58,414 nt of DNA from a virus. The notes beneath the pieces are model-generated. The model saw only the letters and a list, made by a program, of their open reading frames with translations. It searched no databases and was not told where the DNA came from. The stretch spans positions 1-58,414 of IMG/VR virus record IMGVR_UViG_3300047678_000800, one strand, 5' to 3'. Below, piece by piece: positions 7,719 through 17,626 of the stretch. Position 1 is the stretch's first letter. Every line of letters starts with the position of its first letter. The translations under genes and the position numbers were made by a program.

Positions 7719-10700
7719 ACCGCGCCGCCGATCTGCTTTTTCGCCACCGCCAGCGCCGCCGCAATCGCCTCGTCGGGCTGTTGCAGCAATGGCTTCGTCT
7801 CCCGGTTCGTCTCGTTCTTGATCCGCTCGTGCTGGCGGATGAGATCGTCGGCGATGTCCGACGGATTGCCGATGCGGCCGCCGTTTGCAAATCGGCGCGA
7901 AAATCTTGCCATGATGCGATCATCGGCTTCGCCACCCTTTGGCTTCATCCTAGACGCATCAATGCTAAAATTGCCTATGGCGGTCGGAGCCTCGACGCCA
8001 AAGCCTATCTGGTTAGATGGACCCATCTTTGAAGCGCTTGCCCTGCCGACGAGCGTGGGATCACCGAAGTCATTATGCAGAATCGGCGCGGACACGTTTG
8101 CATATACCCCGCGCTGCTTCGGAGCGCGCATCGCTCCATCAATATCCGACTGGCGATAACCGCCCGAGACAACAACTCCAGGTACGATTTCCTGAGGGCG
8201 AACCGCGACGTCAAGCATCTTTGCCCTTGCGGATGGGCCAACTGCATCATCCTCAGCTTGTTCACCTGTAACCGGTCGCATGAAGGACTCGGAGTTATTG
8301 ACCTGCAGAGGAAGCCACCCCCCATCGGACCGTCGGATTCGACCACCATTGCGCTCGGCTGGCGCGTACACCGGATCCTCGCGGCGTTTGTCGGCGGCGT
8401 TCGGCGCATGAATCGCGGACTGCATGGGCACGAACAGCATGGCGTTGCGCAGCCGCTCGCCAGTTGACATGGGGGTGCTGGTCGGGGCCTTGCGCAGCAT
8501 CTCGGCGGCGCGTTTCGGGTCCAGCATGGCGTCACGCAACGAGGCGCGGACGTTGCCCATGCCTTTTTCACGGATGGCGTTTGCGAAGTCTTTCGCCAAG
8601 CCGCTGATGGCCGCCGCTGCCGCCGCGCCGTGCTGCCCTGCTGCCGCCAGGCCAAGAGGTGCCGCCAGTTTTCCAGCCGATTCCTTGATGCCCCGCGCGG
8701 CTTCCTGCATCGGCGCAATCGCATCCTGCGGCGTGTTCGACTGGCCGGCGAACTTGGTCGCGTTCATGGTCCGCTTGGCGCGCGCGATATCGGCCGCCAC
8801 GGCGTTCAGCGTGTCGATGCTTTCCTTACCCAGTCCAGCCGCTTCCAGCACAGGCCTGTTCTTCGCCAGGAATTCCTGGAAGGCGTTTGCCTTGATCAGG
8901 TTCTCGCCACTGGCCGCCGCCTCGGTCTGCGATTGCAACCGCTCGAGCAGATGGTCCATGACCGATTTTTTCAGGCCCTCGGCTGCATCCGGGTCTTTCG
9001 CCGCTTCTGCCGCCAGCCGCTTCATCTGCGCCACGGCATCGTTGCGGCCGAAGATGCTGCCGACCGTCCGCACCACATCGGTGGGCTCGGAAACGCCCAT
9101 GACCTTGCCGACGGCGCCGGCCTGGAAATCATCCAGCGCCTGCTTGCGCGCAAGAGCCGCTTCGGTGACGGCCTGGGTAGCCTTCGCGGCATCGCCGAAC
9201 CGTTCGCTCAGTTCGGGGAAAGCGCGCAGGGCATTGCCATATTGCCGGTCGCTCTGGAATGCCGCCAGCTTGACCGGATCAATCGTGCCGTCGGCTGTCA
9301 TCGCGGCGGACCGGACCTTTGAGGCGACATAATCGCCGAGCAGCTGTGTTGCCCGGTCATCGCCGACCATCCGGCGCAATTGCTGCACACCCTCGAACCC
9401 CGACGGTCCGGTGTGGAAGAACAGTTCAGGCACGGTGGACGGTGCCAGATCAGGCCGGAACGGTGCGAACTGCGACATGCCGTCGCTGGCCCGCGCGGCT
9501 TGCGCAAAGCGATCAGCGGCATCCGGAATGGCCCGCAGCGCCTGAGCATGGTTCTTGGCCCACACGGCATATTTCGCAGGGTCCAGCGTGCCATCCTCGC
9601 GCAGCGCGGCCTTGCGCAGCGACGCGGCGGCCTGATCGACCAGCGCCGAACGCGCGCCCTCATTCTCGCCAAATGCCTTCGTGAAGGCCTGCGCGGTCTG
9701 CAGCCCCTTGTCGCCGGGGATGAAAGCGGTTGCCGGCACCGCGGACTCCGGCATTGTCGGACGCCCGAATTTGTCTTTCAGGACAGCGCCAACGGGCCCC
9801 TCGTCGAAGGTCGCCTTCAGTTCGCTATGCGCGCTCTTGGCGTCCCGGAGACGTTGGGCAGCCGCTTCGTCAAAGTTCGGCACCAGTGCCGGCGGAGATG
9901 CGGGTGCCCCGGCCGGAGCCAGCGCAGAATCATCCATCCACTTGCCGAACAGGGCATGGGCGCGGTCCTCGATGGTATTGCCAGCGGAGATCGCGCCGCG
10001 CGCCAAGGCGCTTCGTTCGCGTTCAACCTGGTTCCTGACGCCGTTGTCCATCGCGTCATTGATCGCCGACTTGACCTGCGACAGGCGCCCCCACGTCGGC
10101 GTCCGGCCGTTTTCTGCCGCCATGGCAGCGGTCACGCGCTGTTCAAGCGCGACGAGATCCTGGAACGGCACCACTTCAGGCATATCCGCCACGATCTTGA
10201 ACACCTGCAGTTCTTCGCCGTCCGGCGGCTTGGAGTTCATGTTGAACTCATCGGCCATCCGCATGACGCGGTTGCGCACCGGAGCCGCGACGATATTGAT
10301 GCTGCCTTCCGGGTCGATGGCCTGATAAAGCGCGTCTTTCTGTGCCTTGGCGGCGGCGCGCGACTCCTGCAGCGCATCCCGCATGGTTAGACCAAGCACT
10401 TCCGGCGGCGTCGTGCCGCCAAGCGCACCGACTTGGCCGGCCGCCTGCGCACGAGCCGCTTCGATCTTCGGTGTGATTTCGGCGCCAATCCGCGTGCCAT
10501 AGAACTCCGGCGTGCCAGTGCCGTTGAGGTCTGCGGCCTTCCGCTGCGCCTCGGTCAGATAGCGGTCGATGTTGATCTGGTGCGCCGCGTCGATCTGGTT
10601 GTGCTGGTCGCGAAGGAAGCGAGCCACATCCTCGGGCGCGCCTTCCGTCTGGACGCCTCGGAATGCCGCCATGCGCGCGGCGTTCTGCTCGCCTTCACGC

Positions 10701-11713
10701 ATTTTGAATGGAACCGGGTTCTGCGTCGCGATGTCACGCTCAAGCGCCAGCGCGCCCAAGTCGCCGGTCACCTGTCCCGTCGTCGGCATCGAACCGGGCA
10801 CCAATTCATGGGGCGCATCAAGCGCAGCCTGGGCGGCCGGACGGTCCTTGAGCGCGTTGGCTAGCAGCCGGCTGGCATGGCTTTCCGGATTCACTATCGG
10901 GCGAATCCAGTCAGCCGCACCGCGAGTGGTCGCCTGCGCGCCAGCCAGCGTCGCACCTGCTCCGAGACCCCCACCCAGCCCACCGATGATCTGTGCAGGA
11001 ACTTCCGCGCTGGTGCCCTCGAACTGCTTGCGCGCCGCTTCGCTACCAAGGCCGGCGCCGACCGTCATGGTGCTTTTTTGTGCCGCCGTGCCGGGGCCAA
11101 GGAATGCAGATGGCGCCAGTTCCCCAATGGCTTGGGCATAACGACCTGGCGTCGTCTGCGCCTTGTAATCCAAGGGCGTCGGCCCTTTATCGCCCGTCAC
11201 CAAAGAGGAAAGCGTCTCAGGCCTTACCGCATTGATCCCCTTGTCCGCAGCGGCAATCATGCCGGTGGACGTCGGAAAGGGCATCCCAAAGATGTAATTG
11301 ATCTTCCCTTCGGCCTGGAGTCTGGTTCCTTTATCCTTGGCCGCAGCGCGAGCAAGCGCTTCCTGATCTAGCTTTTCATACCGGTCAGCCGTTCCCGGAT
11401 CGGCCAGCCCCATCGCTTCCAGCGCCTTGATGCCGTAGTGGCCAGCCCGGTTGGCCGCGTAATCATACAGCGCGCCCGCATCGCCGATGATCCCAGGAAG
11501 CCCGACAGTGCCGCGCGCAAGACCCGCTGCGCCAGATTTTATCGTATCCGCAAGCGCGCTGGGCGGCGCGCCGACAGGCTTGGCCTCCGGCTGTGCTGCA
11601 ATCCGCTCCAAGTCCTCATTGGACATATCCGCAGCTGTGGGCGGTGCTGCGGCTGGCGCGGCACCGGCGATCCGTTCCAGTTCCTCGTCGGACATTCCGG
11701 ATAGGTCGGCCAT
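7715..11713 (-). CDS. Large internal virion (ejection) protein, 1332 residues
   Basis: Very long soluble protein, Ala/Asp/Arg rich, with helical repeats. The N-terminus contains two copies of an MSxEeLERIA motif (residues 7-16 and 30-39). A long helical middle has ALARKQAL, FGRNDAV and similar stretches. The C-terminal 250 residues contain NGGRIRRSDGG and FANGGRIGNP motifs shared with other virion proteins here. The gene follows the 1634-residue protein with a 1-base overlap. Position and size fit the ejection proteins of P22/T7-like phages that leave the capsid with the DNA. No enzyme domain recognised. Confidence 0.75.
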   Translation of the reverse strand: MADLSGMSDEELERIAGAAPAAAPPTAADMSNEDLERIAAQPEAKPVGAPPSALADTIKSGAAGLARGTVGLPGIIGDAGALYDYAANRAGHYGIKALEAMGLADPGTADRYEKLDQEALARAAAKDKGTRLQAEGKINYIFGMPFPTSTGMIAAADKGINAVRPETLSSLVTGDKGPTPLDYKAQTTPGRYAQAIGELAPSAFLGPGTAAQKSTMTVGAGLGSEAARKQFEGTSAEVPAQIIGGLGGGLGAGATLAGAQATTRGAADWIRPIVNPESHASRLLANALKDRPAAQAALDAPHELVPGSMPTTGQVTGDLGALALERDIATQNPVPFKMREGEQNAARMAAFRGVQTEGAPEDVARFLRDQHNQIDAAHQINIDRYLTEAQRKAADLNGTGTPEFYGTRIGAEITPKIEAARAQAAGQVGALGGTTPPEVLGLTMRDALQESRAAAKAQKDALYQAIDPEGSINIVAAPVRNRVMRMADEFNMNSKPPDGEELQVFKIVADMPEVVPFQDLVALEQRVTAAMAAENGRTPTWGRLSQVKSAINDAMDNGVRNQVERERSALARGAISAGNTIEDRAHALFGKWMDDSALAPAGAPASPPALVPNFDEAAAQRLRDAKSAHSELKATFDEGPVGAVLKDKFGRPTMPESAVPATAFIPGDKGLQTAQAFTKAFGENEGARSALVDQAAASLRKAALREDGTLDPAKYAVWAKNHAQALRAIPDAADRFAQAARASDGMSQFAPFRPDLAPSTVPELFFHTGPSGFEGVQQLRRMVGDDRATQLLGDYVASKVRSAAMTADGTIDPVKLAAFQSDRQYGNALRAFPELSERFGDAAKATQAVTEAALARKQALDDFQAGAVGKVMGVSEPTDVVRTVGSIFGRNDAVAQMKRLAAEAAKDPDAAEGLKKSVMDHLLERLQSQTEAAASGENLIKANAFQEFLAKNRPVLEAAGLGKESIDTLNAVAADIARAKRTMNATKFAGQSNTPQDAIAPMQEAARGIKESAGKLAAPLGLAAAGQHGAAAAAAISGLAKDFANAIREKGMGNVRASLRDAMLDPKRAAEMLRKAPTSTPMSTGERLRNAMLFVPMQSAIHAPNAADKRREDPVYAPAERNGGRIRRSDGGWLPLQVNNSESFMRPVTGEQAEDDAVGPSARAKMLDVAVRPQEIVPGVVVSGGYRQSDIDGAMRAPKQRGVYANVSAPILHNDFGDPTLVGRASASKMGPSNQIGFGVEAPTAIGNFSIDASRMKPKGGEADDRIMARFSRRFANGGRIGNPSDIADDLIRQHERIKNETNRETKPLLQQPDEAIAAALAVAKKQIGGAV

Positions 11714-14700
11714 TACTGCGCGGCCTTCCTGCGAGCCAGTTCGGCCCGCGCTTCCTCCGGGGTGATCTGCGGCTTGGGGCCAGAAGGCGCGCCAGCATCG
11801 ACGGGACGATAGACCATGTTGCCGTCAGCCCCCTGCTCTGCCACGACTTTCATCGGCTTCTGGGTCTTTTCGCCGCCAAACACGGTGCCTGCCGGCATGA
11901 TATACGCCTGCCCTGGCACAGCGTCCGACGGGTTCGCCGGGAAGATGCCGGTCACGGCCAAGCCCTTGCGGGCGTCATCGACATATTTGGCGACGGGGTT
12001 CGCGGGCATCCATTCGGTGTAGAAGTCGGACGCGGTCTGCGCGGTCGGGTGCTTGTCGTGCCACTTCACGAAGGCGTCGCGCTGCGCGTCGTTCCAGCGC
12101 ATCTCGCCAAGCATCTGGGCAAGAATCTTCTGGGCGGCTTCCGGCTGCAGGTCCGCATTCGGATTCGAGTGCTGGATCTGGTCGAATGTCGATGCGGCGA
12201 CATTGCTGCCCAGCGCACGGGTATCGGATGCCGCCGCGCGGGTGGCATTCTTCATGAACGCCTGGAACGCCGCCGGGTTGGCGGTATCGGAATCGTTGAA
12301 CGGGATACCGATCGCCCGCAGTTTCGCGATGATGCCGGCCTTCTGCTGGGCAAACGCGCCCGGCTCGTAGTGTTCCAGAATGTTGGCCATGGCCTGCACC
12401 TGGTTCTCGGCGATCTGGCGCTGGACATAGGACTGGTCCAACTCGCGGCGCGTGTCATAGACATTCTGAGTTTGCTTCCGCAACACTTCGGCGGTGACCG
12501 CTTTCTGAGCGGCGGCATTCAGTACCTCGGGAATGACGACGGGGTTGTTGTTATTGTCCAGCGGCGTAATGTCGCCGGTGCCGACTTTGCTCGCCCTGTC
12601 ACGCAGTTGGTTGATTTGGTTCAGCAGCCCCTCGCCCTGTTTGCCGTCGGGGTCCATGCCGGAAGTGCGCAAGTAGGTCAGGCGGTCCTGCAACTTATCG
12701 GCCTCGGCGTTTAGCTTTGCCGGGTTGTAAGTGTCGGCCACGCCGTTTCTCGTCCAAATATCGTCGCGGCTGGCGCCCGGCGCCTGTGCAACGGCTGAGG
12801 GTTGAACGGGAGCAGCGCCAGGCTGTGGCGTTCCGACAGGAGTGGTCTGCTGAGGTGCGGGTGCCGAAGTAGATGTAACCACGGCCGGCGCAGGCGCTGG
12901 GCTGCTCTTACTGGACGCGCCGACGCCAGCGGCCCCATACAATTTGTTGAGCCCAGCGGACTCGCGGAATGCCGCAAGTTTTTGCTGGTACTCTGGCGCA
13001 GAGATGATGGAGTTGGAGATGGAGTCGAAATATGCCGGCTGGTTGTTTTCGTCCAGCACCGGACGGAACCGGCCCTGGAAGTCCTTGTAGGCCTGCAGCG
13101 CCTGACCGGTGCGCTCGACATCCAGCTTGCCCCGGTAGATTTCCAGCTGCTGCGGGATGTTCTCGGCCTGGGCGCGTTGCAATTCGGTGCCCGCCATGCG
13201 CTGCTGGGCCTGCCCGTAGGTCTGGGCGGCCGCAAGCGCGCCGGACCCCAGCGAGCCGATCAGGCTGCGGCTTGGACTGGTCAGCGTGCCGCCAATGGCC
13301 GCGAGCAGGGCGAGATGGGCGGGATCGGACAGCCAGCCGCCGATGCCATGGGGCTTCTCAGCCTTCTCGGCGGCCGCTACTGGCGCGGCCGGCCGCTGCA
13401 TCGGAACAAGACCGCCCATGTCCGGCGTGGGAACGTCCGAGATGCCAGCATCAGCCGCCGGCACAACGCCGCCCTGTGACGGTGCCGGAGCAGCCTGGCG
13501 CGGCGGTGCCACGCCGGCATGCTGGTCACCAGTGGTCCGGGCATAGACGTCGCGCGCCGACCGGGGCGTGCCGTCATTGTCGAAGAATACAGGCTTGTTC
13601 GCGGCCACAGCCTCGGGCGATGCAAATGAGAAGCCGGGTGCATCCGGATCCTGCCGCATGCCCTGAAGGAACCGGGGGCCACCAGCGGGGCCAAGGAACC
13701 AACTCATCTGGATGGCGCCGGGCGTGGGCTCGATGCCATTCTTTTCCAGATGGCCGGCCAGTTCGCGCGCATAGACCGGCGCGGCGATGTCCTGCTTGCC
13801 GGGGACCATCTTGTCCTCCGGCTTCAGCCCGAGATTCGGATAGCGGCTGACCACATCGTTCCAGGTGCCATCGGTGAACTGGTACTTGCCGCTGGCGCTG
13901 GACGTCGGCGAGCGCGCATCGTCGCGACCACCGCTCTCATGCTGGGCAATGCGCGGAATCGCTTCGGCGACAGGATCGGCTTTCGGCGGCACGACACCAG
14001 CTGGCTTGGTTTCGATGAAGTTGCCCATGGCGTCCACGGGGCGGTCATCGACCTCGGGATTGAGCAGATAGGCCTCATCGACCGTGCCGCCATTGGCGAA
14101 GCCGAAGATTTTGGCAACACTCAGGCCCGTCTTTACCAAGCCGCCCAAGCCTCCGCCGCCCTTATTCTGTTGCTGCTCATTGGGCGTCAACAGTTCATGG
14201 TTTTCCTTGTCGTTCGGCACCAGCCCCATGTAGCCCGCCTTGTTGGCATAGGCCGGATCATCGGGAACGACACCGCCCGCCGCGAAGCCGAAATGCTCCT
14301 TCAGGGCGTCGGCAACGGAGTCCTTTGCCTTGTCCTCGGGCTTGTCGCCGAAGATTTCCTCTCCGGTCTTGTAGAGGCCAGCCAGTCCGTTTGCGGTGTT
14401 GACGGCATCCATCGCGGTCGGCGCGTTATCTTCCGGAATATCTCCAGCCGTAATCAGCTGGTGGCTGCGGCCCTCAAGCGGGATCATTGCCATGTAGCCG
14501 CCGGACTTGTCGCGGCCGCCATAAGGAAAGTCGACCACATTGCCGCCGGCCGCACGCGGCACGACACCGCCATCGGCGCGCTCGGGAATGCTGTAGCCGG
14601 GCCCGAAGCGGCCGTCACCGATCTTGCGGAGCGCATGGATCAACATCGCATTGCTGACCATGCTCGGGAGGTGAGCCAGAACGCCGCCGCCATCGGCCCG

Positions 14701-16617
14701 GCCGTCACGCACCGCGTCCCTTGTCGCGGCATCATAATCGACCGTCTTGAAGCCGCGCGCCTCACCGACAGCCTCGGGATGCGTGTCCTCGACTTCCTGC
14801 GCGATCAGGCCGATCTGGCTGCGCGGGTCGCCCTTGAAGTTGTAGCGATAGATTTTCTGCCCATCGTGGGTCTTGCCGATCTCGCGGATGTTTTCCTTCA
14901 GCCGCTCGTCGGAGAAGAACGAACCCGGCTTTACAGTTGATGTGGTCGTACCGGATAGCGCGCCGGTGCCCTGGGCGATGTTGGACAGGAACTCGGTGGT
15001 TTGGAACGGATAGGCCTTTTCCTGCAGGAACTGGTTGTAGAGCGCGTCCTTGCCGGCTTGTTCGGTCTGCTGCTGGACCTGACCGGCGGCGAGTTGCGCC
15101 TGCGATCCCTGAATTGCCGACGTCTGCGCCTGGTTGCCGAGGCCCGCGATATTGCCGGCCGTCGTGTTCTGGGCGCCGAATGCCTGGTTGGCGAGCGCCG
15201 CCTGCTGGGCAGCCGTGCCTGTGCCCTGCTCATAACCCTGCTGGCCAAGCGCGGCCGTCTGCTGGGCAGCGCCGAGGCCCTGTCCGTAGGCCTGCTGGCC
15301 GACGTTGGCAAGCGCCTGCCCCGTGCCCGTCATCTGGCCATAGACCTGCTGACCAAGCCCCTGCTGCGCCTGTCCCGTGCTCTGCGTCTGCTGGTAGGCC
15401 TGGTTGCCGATATTGGCCAGGTTCATGCCGGTGCCGCTCTGCTGGGCGTAAGCCTGCTGTCCAAGGCCGGCGGTCGTGCCGGCAGCGGCATTGCCCTGGC
15501 TAAACACCTGGTTGCCGAGCGCTGCATTCTGCCCGGCGGCCGCAAGCTGCTGACCGAAGCCCTGCTGGCCGATCTGGGCAAGTTGCGATCCCGCCTGCGT
15601 CAACCGCGCCTGGTTGGCTTGTTCGGCGCCGAGATTGACGCCCTGCTGCTGGTTGAACTGGTTCTGCGCCTGGCCGAAGCCCTGGCTGTAGAGATTGGCG
15701 ATGGTCTGGCTGTTGGCCAAGTTTTGTTGATAGGCGAGATTGGCCTGCGCGATTCCCGCCCGGTCGCCGCCGAACGCGCCCGCCGAAATGGCATCGCCCT
15801 GCATGGCCGACCGCTGCTGGGCATTCTGCTGGCCCTGTGCCGCCATGGTCGTGTTGACGACGTTCTGGAGATACGGATCCATGTATTGCTGGACAGCCTG
15901 CCCCGAATAGGCCTGCGGATTGACGCCGCCGGCGCCGGCCACCGTAAAGCCCGTCGCCACTGCCTGATAGGGATTGGCCTGCTGCACAGCCTGGTTGACC
16001 TGCTGGCCAGCCTGGTTCTGATAGGCATTCGCCGCAGCCTGACCGCCATAGAGGTCGTTCGCCGCCTGTCCGATGAATGGTGCGGCATTGTTCGCGGCAT
16101 TGCCCACAAGCCCCGTGGCGGCCTGGTTATAGGCCTGCCCGGTCTGCTGGGCGTTGGCGTAGTTGGTCGCTGCCGCCTGGTTGAATGGCTGGGCGGCGCC
16201 GAGACCGCCGACGATGTTGTTCGTGGCGGCAAGATTGTATTGCTGGCCGGTCGCCTCGGCATTCTGGGTGCCGGTGAGCGCCGCCTGGTTGTAGGGCTGG
16301 GCGTTTGTGAAAGCCGCGCCGGTCGCGTTATAGGCGGCGCCGACCTGCGGCAACGTGCTGTTCAGCGCGGCATTGTAGCCGGTGAGCGCCTGGGCATAGT
16401 AGGGCTGTGCCTGGTTCGCCGCGGCATTGGCGCCAGCGATGCCGGCCGTCTGTGTCGGGTTAAGCTGGGCGACGAATGCGCTCGGGTCGTTGCTGTACCG
16501 CTGGAACGGCGTATTGGCGACCTGCTCGGCACGGGCATTGACCGAATTGTAGCGCGCCAGCACGTCAGGCGGAATCGTGACGCTCTGGGTTGTGGTCTGG
16601 TTGCCCTTCTTGCCCAT
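11713..16617 (-). CDS. Giant virion protein with S74 chaperone-like and transglycosylase-like domains, 1634 residues
   Basis: Residues about 1-545 are an Ala/Gln/Gly/Asn-rich repeat region (many GQQAYGQ-type units). About residues 566-640 contain SDERLKENI and IGLIAQEVE, the intramolecular-chaperone (peptidase S74) signature normally found at fibre C-termini. About 640-880 hold GG-V-type repeats (ADGGVVPRAAGG, FAAGGVVPDD). Residues about 885-1000 (IAQHESGGR, ASGKYQFTDGTWND) look like a lysozyme/transglycosylase-like fold that could open peptidoglycan during DNA entry. The rest is helical. It is probably an internal or tail-associated ejection protein. The chaperone motif in mid-protein is odd. 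Confidence 0.8.
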   Translation of the reverse strand: MGKKGNQTTTQSVTIPPDVLARYNSVNARAEQVANTPFQRYSNDPSAFVAQLNPTQTAGIAGANAAANQAQPYYAQALTGYNAALNSTLPQVGAAYNATGAAFTNAQPYNQAALTGTQNAEATGQQYNLAATNNIVGGLGAAQPFNQAAATNYANAQQTGQAYNQAATGLVGNAANNAAPFIGQAANDLYGGQAAANAYQNQAGQQVNQAVQQANPYQAVATGFTVAGAGGVNPQAYSGQAVQQYMDPYLQNVVNTTMAAQGQQNAQQRSAMQGDAISAGAFGGDRAGIAQANLAYQQNLANSQTIANLYSQGFGQAQNQFNQQQGVNLGAEQANQARLTQAGSQLAQIGQQGFGQQLAAAGQNAALGNQVFSQGNAAAGTTAGLGQQAYAQQSGTGMNLANIGNQAYQQTQSTGQAQQGLGQQVYGQMTGTGQALANVGQQAYGQGLGAAQQTAALGQQGYEQGTGTAAQQAALANQAFGAQNTTAGNIAGLGNQAQTSAIQGSQAQLAAGQVQQQTEQAGKDALYNQFLQEKAYPFQTTEFLSNIAQGTGALSGTTTSTVKPGSFFSDERLKENIREIGKTHDGQKIYRYNFKGDPRSQIGLIAQEVEDTHPEAVGEARGFKTVDYDAATRDAVRDGRADGGGVLAHLPSMVSNAMLIHALRKIGDGRFGPGYSIPERADGGVVPRAAGGNVVDFPYGGRDKSGGYMAMIPLEGRSHQLITAGDIPEDNAPTAMDAVNTANGLAGLYKTGEEIFGDKPEDKAKDSVADALKEHFGFAAGGVVPDDPAYANKAGYMGLVPNDKENHELLTPNEQQQNKGGGGLGGLVKTGLSVAKIFGFANGGTVDEAYLLNPEVDDRPVDAMGNFIETKPAGVVPPKADPVAEAIPRIAQHESGGRDDARSPTSSASGKYQFTDGTWNDVVSRYPNLGLKPEDKMVPGKQDIAAPVYARELAGHLEKNGIEPTPGAIQMSWFLGPAGGPRFLQGMRQDPDAPGFSFASPEAVAANKPVFFDNDGTPRSARDVYARTTGDQHAGVAPPRQAAPAPSQGGVVPAADAGISDVPTPDMGGLVPMQRPAAPVAAAEKAEKPHGIGGWLSDPAHLALLAAIGGTLTSPSRSLIGSLGSGALAAAQTYGQAQQRMAGTELQRAQAENIPQQLEIYRGKLDVERTGQALQAYKDFQGRFRPVLDENNQPAYFDSISNSIISAPEYQQKLAAFRESAGLNKLYGAAGVGASSKSSPAPAPAVVTSTSAPAPQQTTPVGTPQPGAAPVQPSAVAQAPGASRDDIWTRNGVADTYNPAKLNAEADKLQDRLTYLRTSGMDPDGKQGEGLLNQINQLRDRASKVGTGDITPLDNNNNPVVIPEVLNAAAQKAVTAEVLRKQTQNVYDTRRELDQSYVQRQIAENQVQAMANILEHYEPGAFAQQKAGIIAKLRAIGIPFNDSDTANPAAFQAFMKNATRAAASDTRALGSNVAASTFDQIQHSNPNADLQPEAAQKILAQMLGEMRWNDAQRDAFVKWHDKHPTAQTASDFYTEWMPANPVAKYVDDARKGLAVTGIFPANPSDAVPGQAYIMPAGTVFGGEKTQKPMKVVAEQGADGNMVYRPVDAGAPSGPKPQITPEEARAELARRKAAQ

Positions 16618-16626
16618 GTCTGCCGC

Positions 16627-17106
16627 CTAGTGCTGCGCGCCGGTGTGGGCGCCGTAGAGGAAGAAACTGCCTGCCGGTGGGCCGAACTGCCGCTCGTAGA
16701 GCTTGACCTTGCCGTCGGTGCGGGTGTTGGAAATGATGCCGATCATCAGGGGGAGACCCATCTTCTCGGACATCTCCTTGGCGAACTCGCAGCATTTACG
16801 CGCGCGGCCGCCCTTGGCCGCCCGGAAGTCGGGGTGCACGAACACGCACACCTCCTCAAGCAGCGGTTCATCCGAATACCAGTAGCCCGAGACCTTGAGC
16901 AGGATCAGCGCCTCAAGCTTGTCGCGCTCGCCGATGACGCCCATGACGCCGCGCCACTGGTACAGCGCGGATCGAACCATCTCGCGCACCTTGTCCTCGT
17001 TCAGCGGGAACACAGCGTTTTCCTCGCCAACCAGCCGGGCGAGCGCCATGACGCCCTCCTCATCTTCCGGCGTGCCGATGCGAACCTTGACGTCGGTATC
17101 GTCCAT
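16627..17106 (-). CDS. GNAT-family N-acetyltransferase
   Basis: 159 residues. The fold order fits GNAT: N-terminal VRIGTPEDEEGVMALA, a central beta hairpin (GVIGER..LEALILLKVSGYWY), the EEVCVFVHPDFRA strand with the following RKCCEFAKEMSEKMG helix in the acetyl-CoA-binding region, and C-terminal LYERQFGPPAGSFFLYG. The substrate is unknown. It sits between virion protein genes, a place where similar acetyltransferases occur in related short-tailed phages. Confidence 0.85.
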   Translation of the reverse strand: MDDTDVKVRIGTPEDEEGVMALARLVGEENAVFPLNEDKVREMVRSALYQWRGVMGVIGERDKLEALILLKVSGYWYSDEPLLEEVCVFVHPDFRAAKGGRARKCCEFAKEMSEKMGLPLMIGIISNTRTDGKVKLYERQFGPPAGSFFLYGAHTGAQH

Positions 17107-17108
17107 GA

Positions 17109-17558
17109 TCAGCCTTTCTGTGGGCCCGGCAGGGCTTTCAGCTTCTTGACGGTCTTGGCGCGGAACTTCAGCACGAACTGGTCAAGCGCCCGGTGGCCGC
17201 AATCCAGATCGCCCTTGCCGATATGCATCACGGCCTCGGGCGGAATGACGTATTCGCCGCCGGCCGCCACGATGGGAACACCGCCGCCTTCCGCACGGGC
17301 AGCGGGCTCATAGGGCTTCCCCGCTGCATAGGGCTTGCCGCCGAACAGTTTCTCGGCATGCTTGAACCCGGCCATGGTGTTGCCCTCGCCCATGGCGGAA
17401 ATGATGTCGGCGGGGATGACATAGGCGCCCGACGGCACATGGATCGGCAGATGGTCGGTGCGACCGGCCACGGCACTGTTGATCGCGCCGGAATGAACCT
17501 TGCCGCCGCGCGCCAGGTTCAGTGCAGTTTCGACGGGATCGGGTGCATTATTTAACAT
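17109..17558 (-). CDS. Putative minor virion protein with GG-V / VIP motifs
   Basis: 149 residues. It has ARGGKVHSGAINSAVAGRTD near the start, then two matching HVPSGAYVIPADIISAMGEG and AAGGEYVIPPEAV units that recall hinge motifs of phage internal proteins. The same GG-V and VIP style recurs in the 1634-residue protein. Enzyme function not apparent. It starts just after the tandem duplication at 17566-17626. Confidence 0.7.
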   Translation of the reverse strand: MLNNAPDPVETALNLARGGKVHSGAINSAVAGRTDHLPIHVPSGAYVIPADIISAMGEGNTMAGFKHAEKLFGGKPYAAGKPYEPAARAEGGGVPIVAAGGEYVIPPEAVMHIGKGDLDCGHRALDQFVLKFRAKTVKKLKALPGPQKG

Positions 17559-17565
17559 AACACCA

Positions 17566-17626
17566 CCATACTACAGGATTTGGCTGTAGGAAACGCCCAT
17601 ACTACAGCATCTAGCTGTAAGAAACG
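17566..17626. repeat. Tandem 30-bp direct repeat at the 3' end of a virion gene
   Basis: Two 30-base copies (17566-17595 and 17597-17626) match at 26 of 30 positions with one base between. On the minus strand each encodes VSYS; the left copy continues QIL-stop while the right copy, read first by the gene, stops straight after VSYS. The simplest reading is duplication of the gene end followed by a C-to-T-type change that made an earlier stop. Each copy also contains a CTACAG...CTGTA inverted repeat. Confidence 0.75.

Noticed and set aside
15001-17313. 770-codon open frame on the plus strand
   Set aside because: It is the antisense of the 1634-residue and GNAT genes. Its length is a by-product of GC-rich repeats, and it has no start context or recognisable domains.
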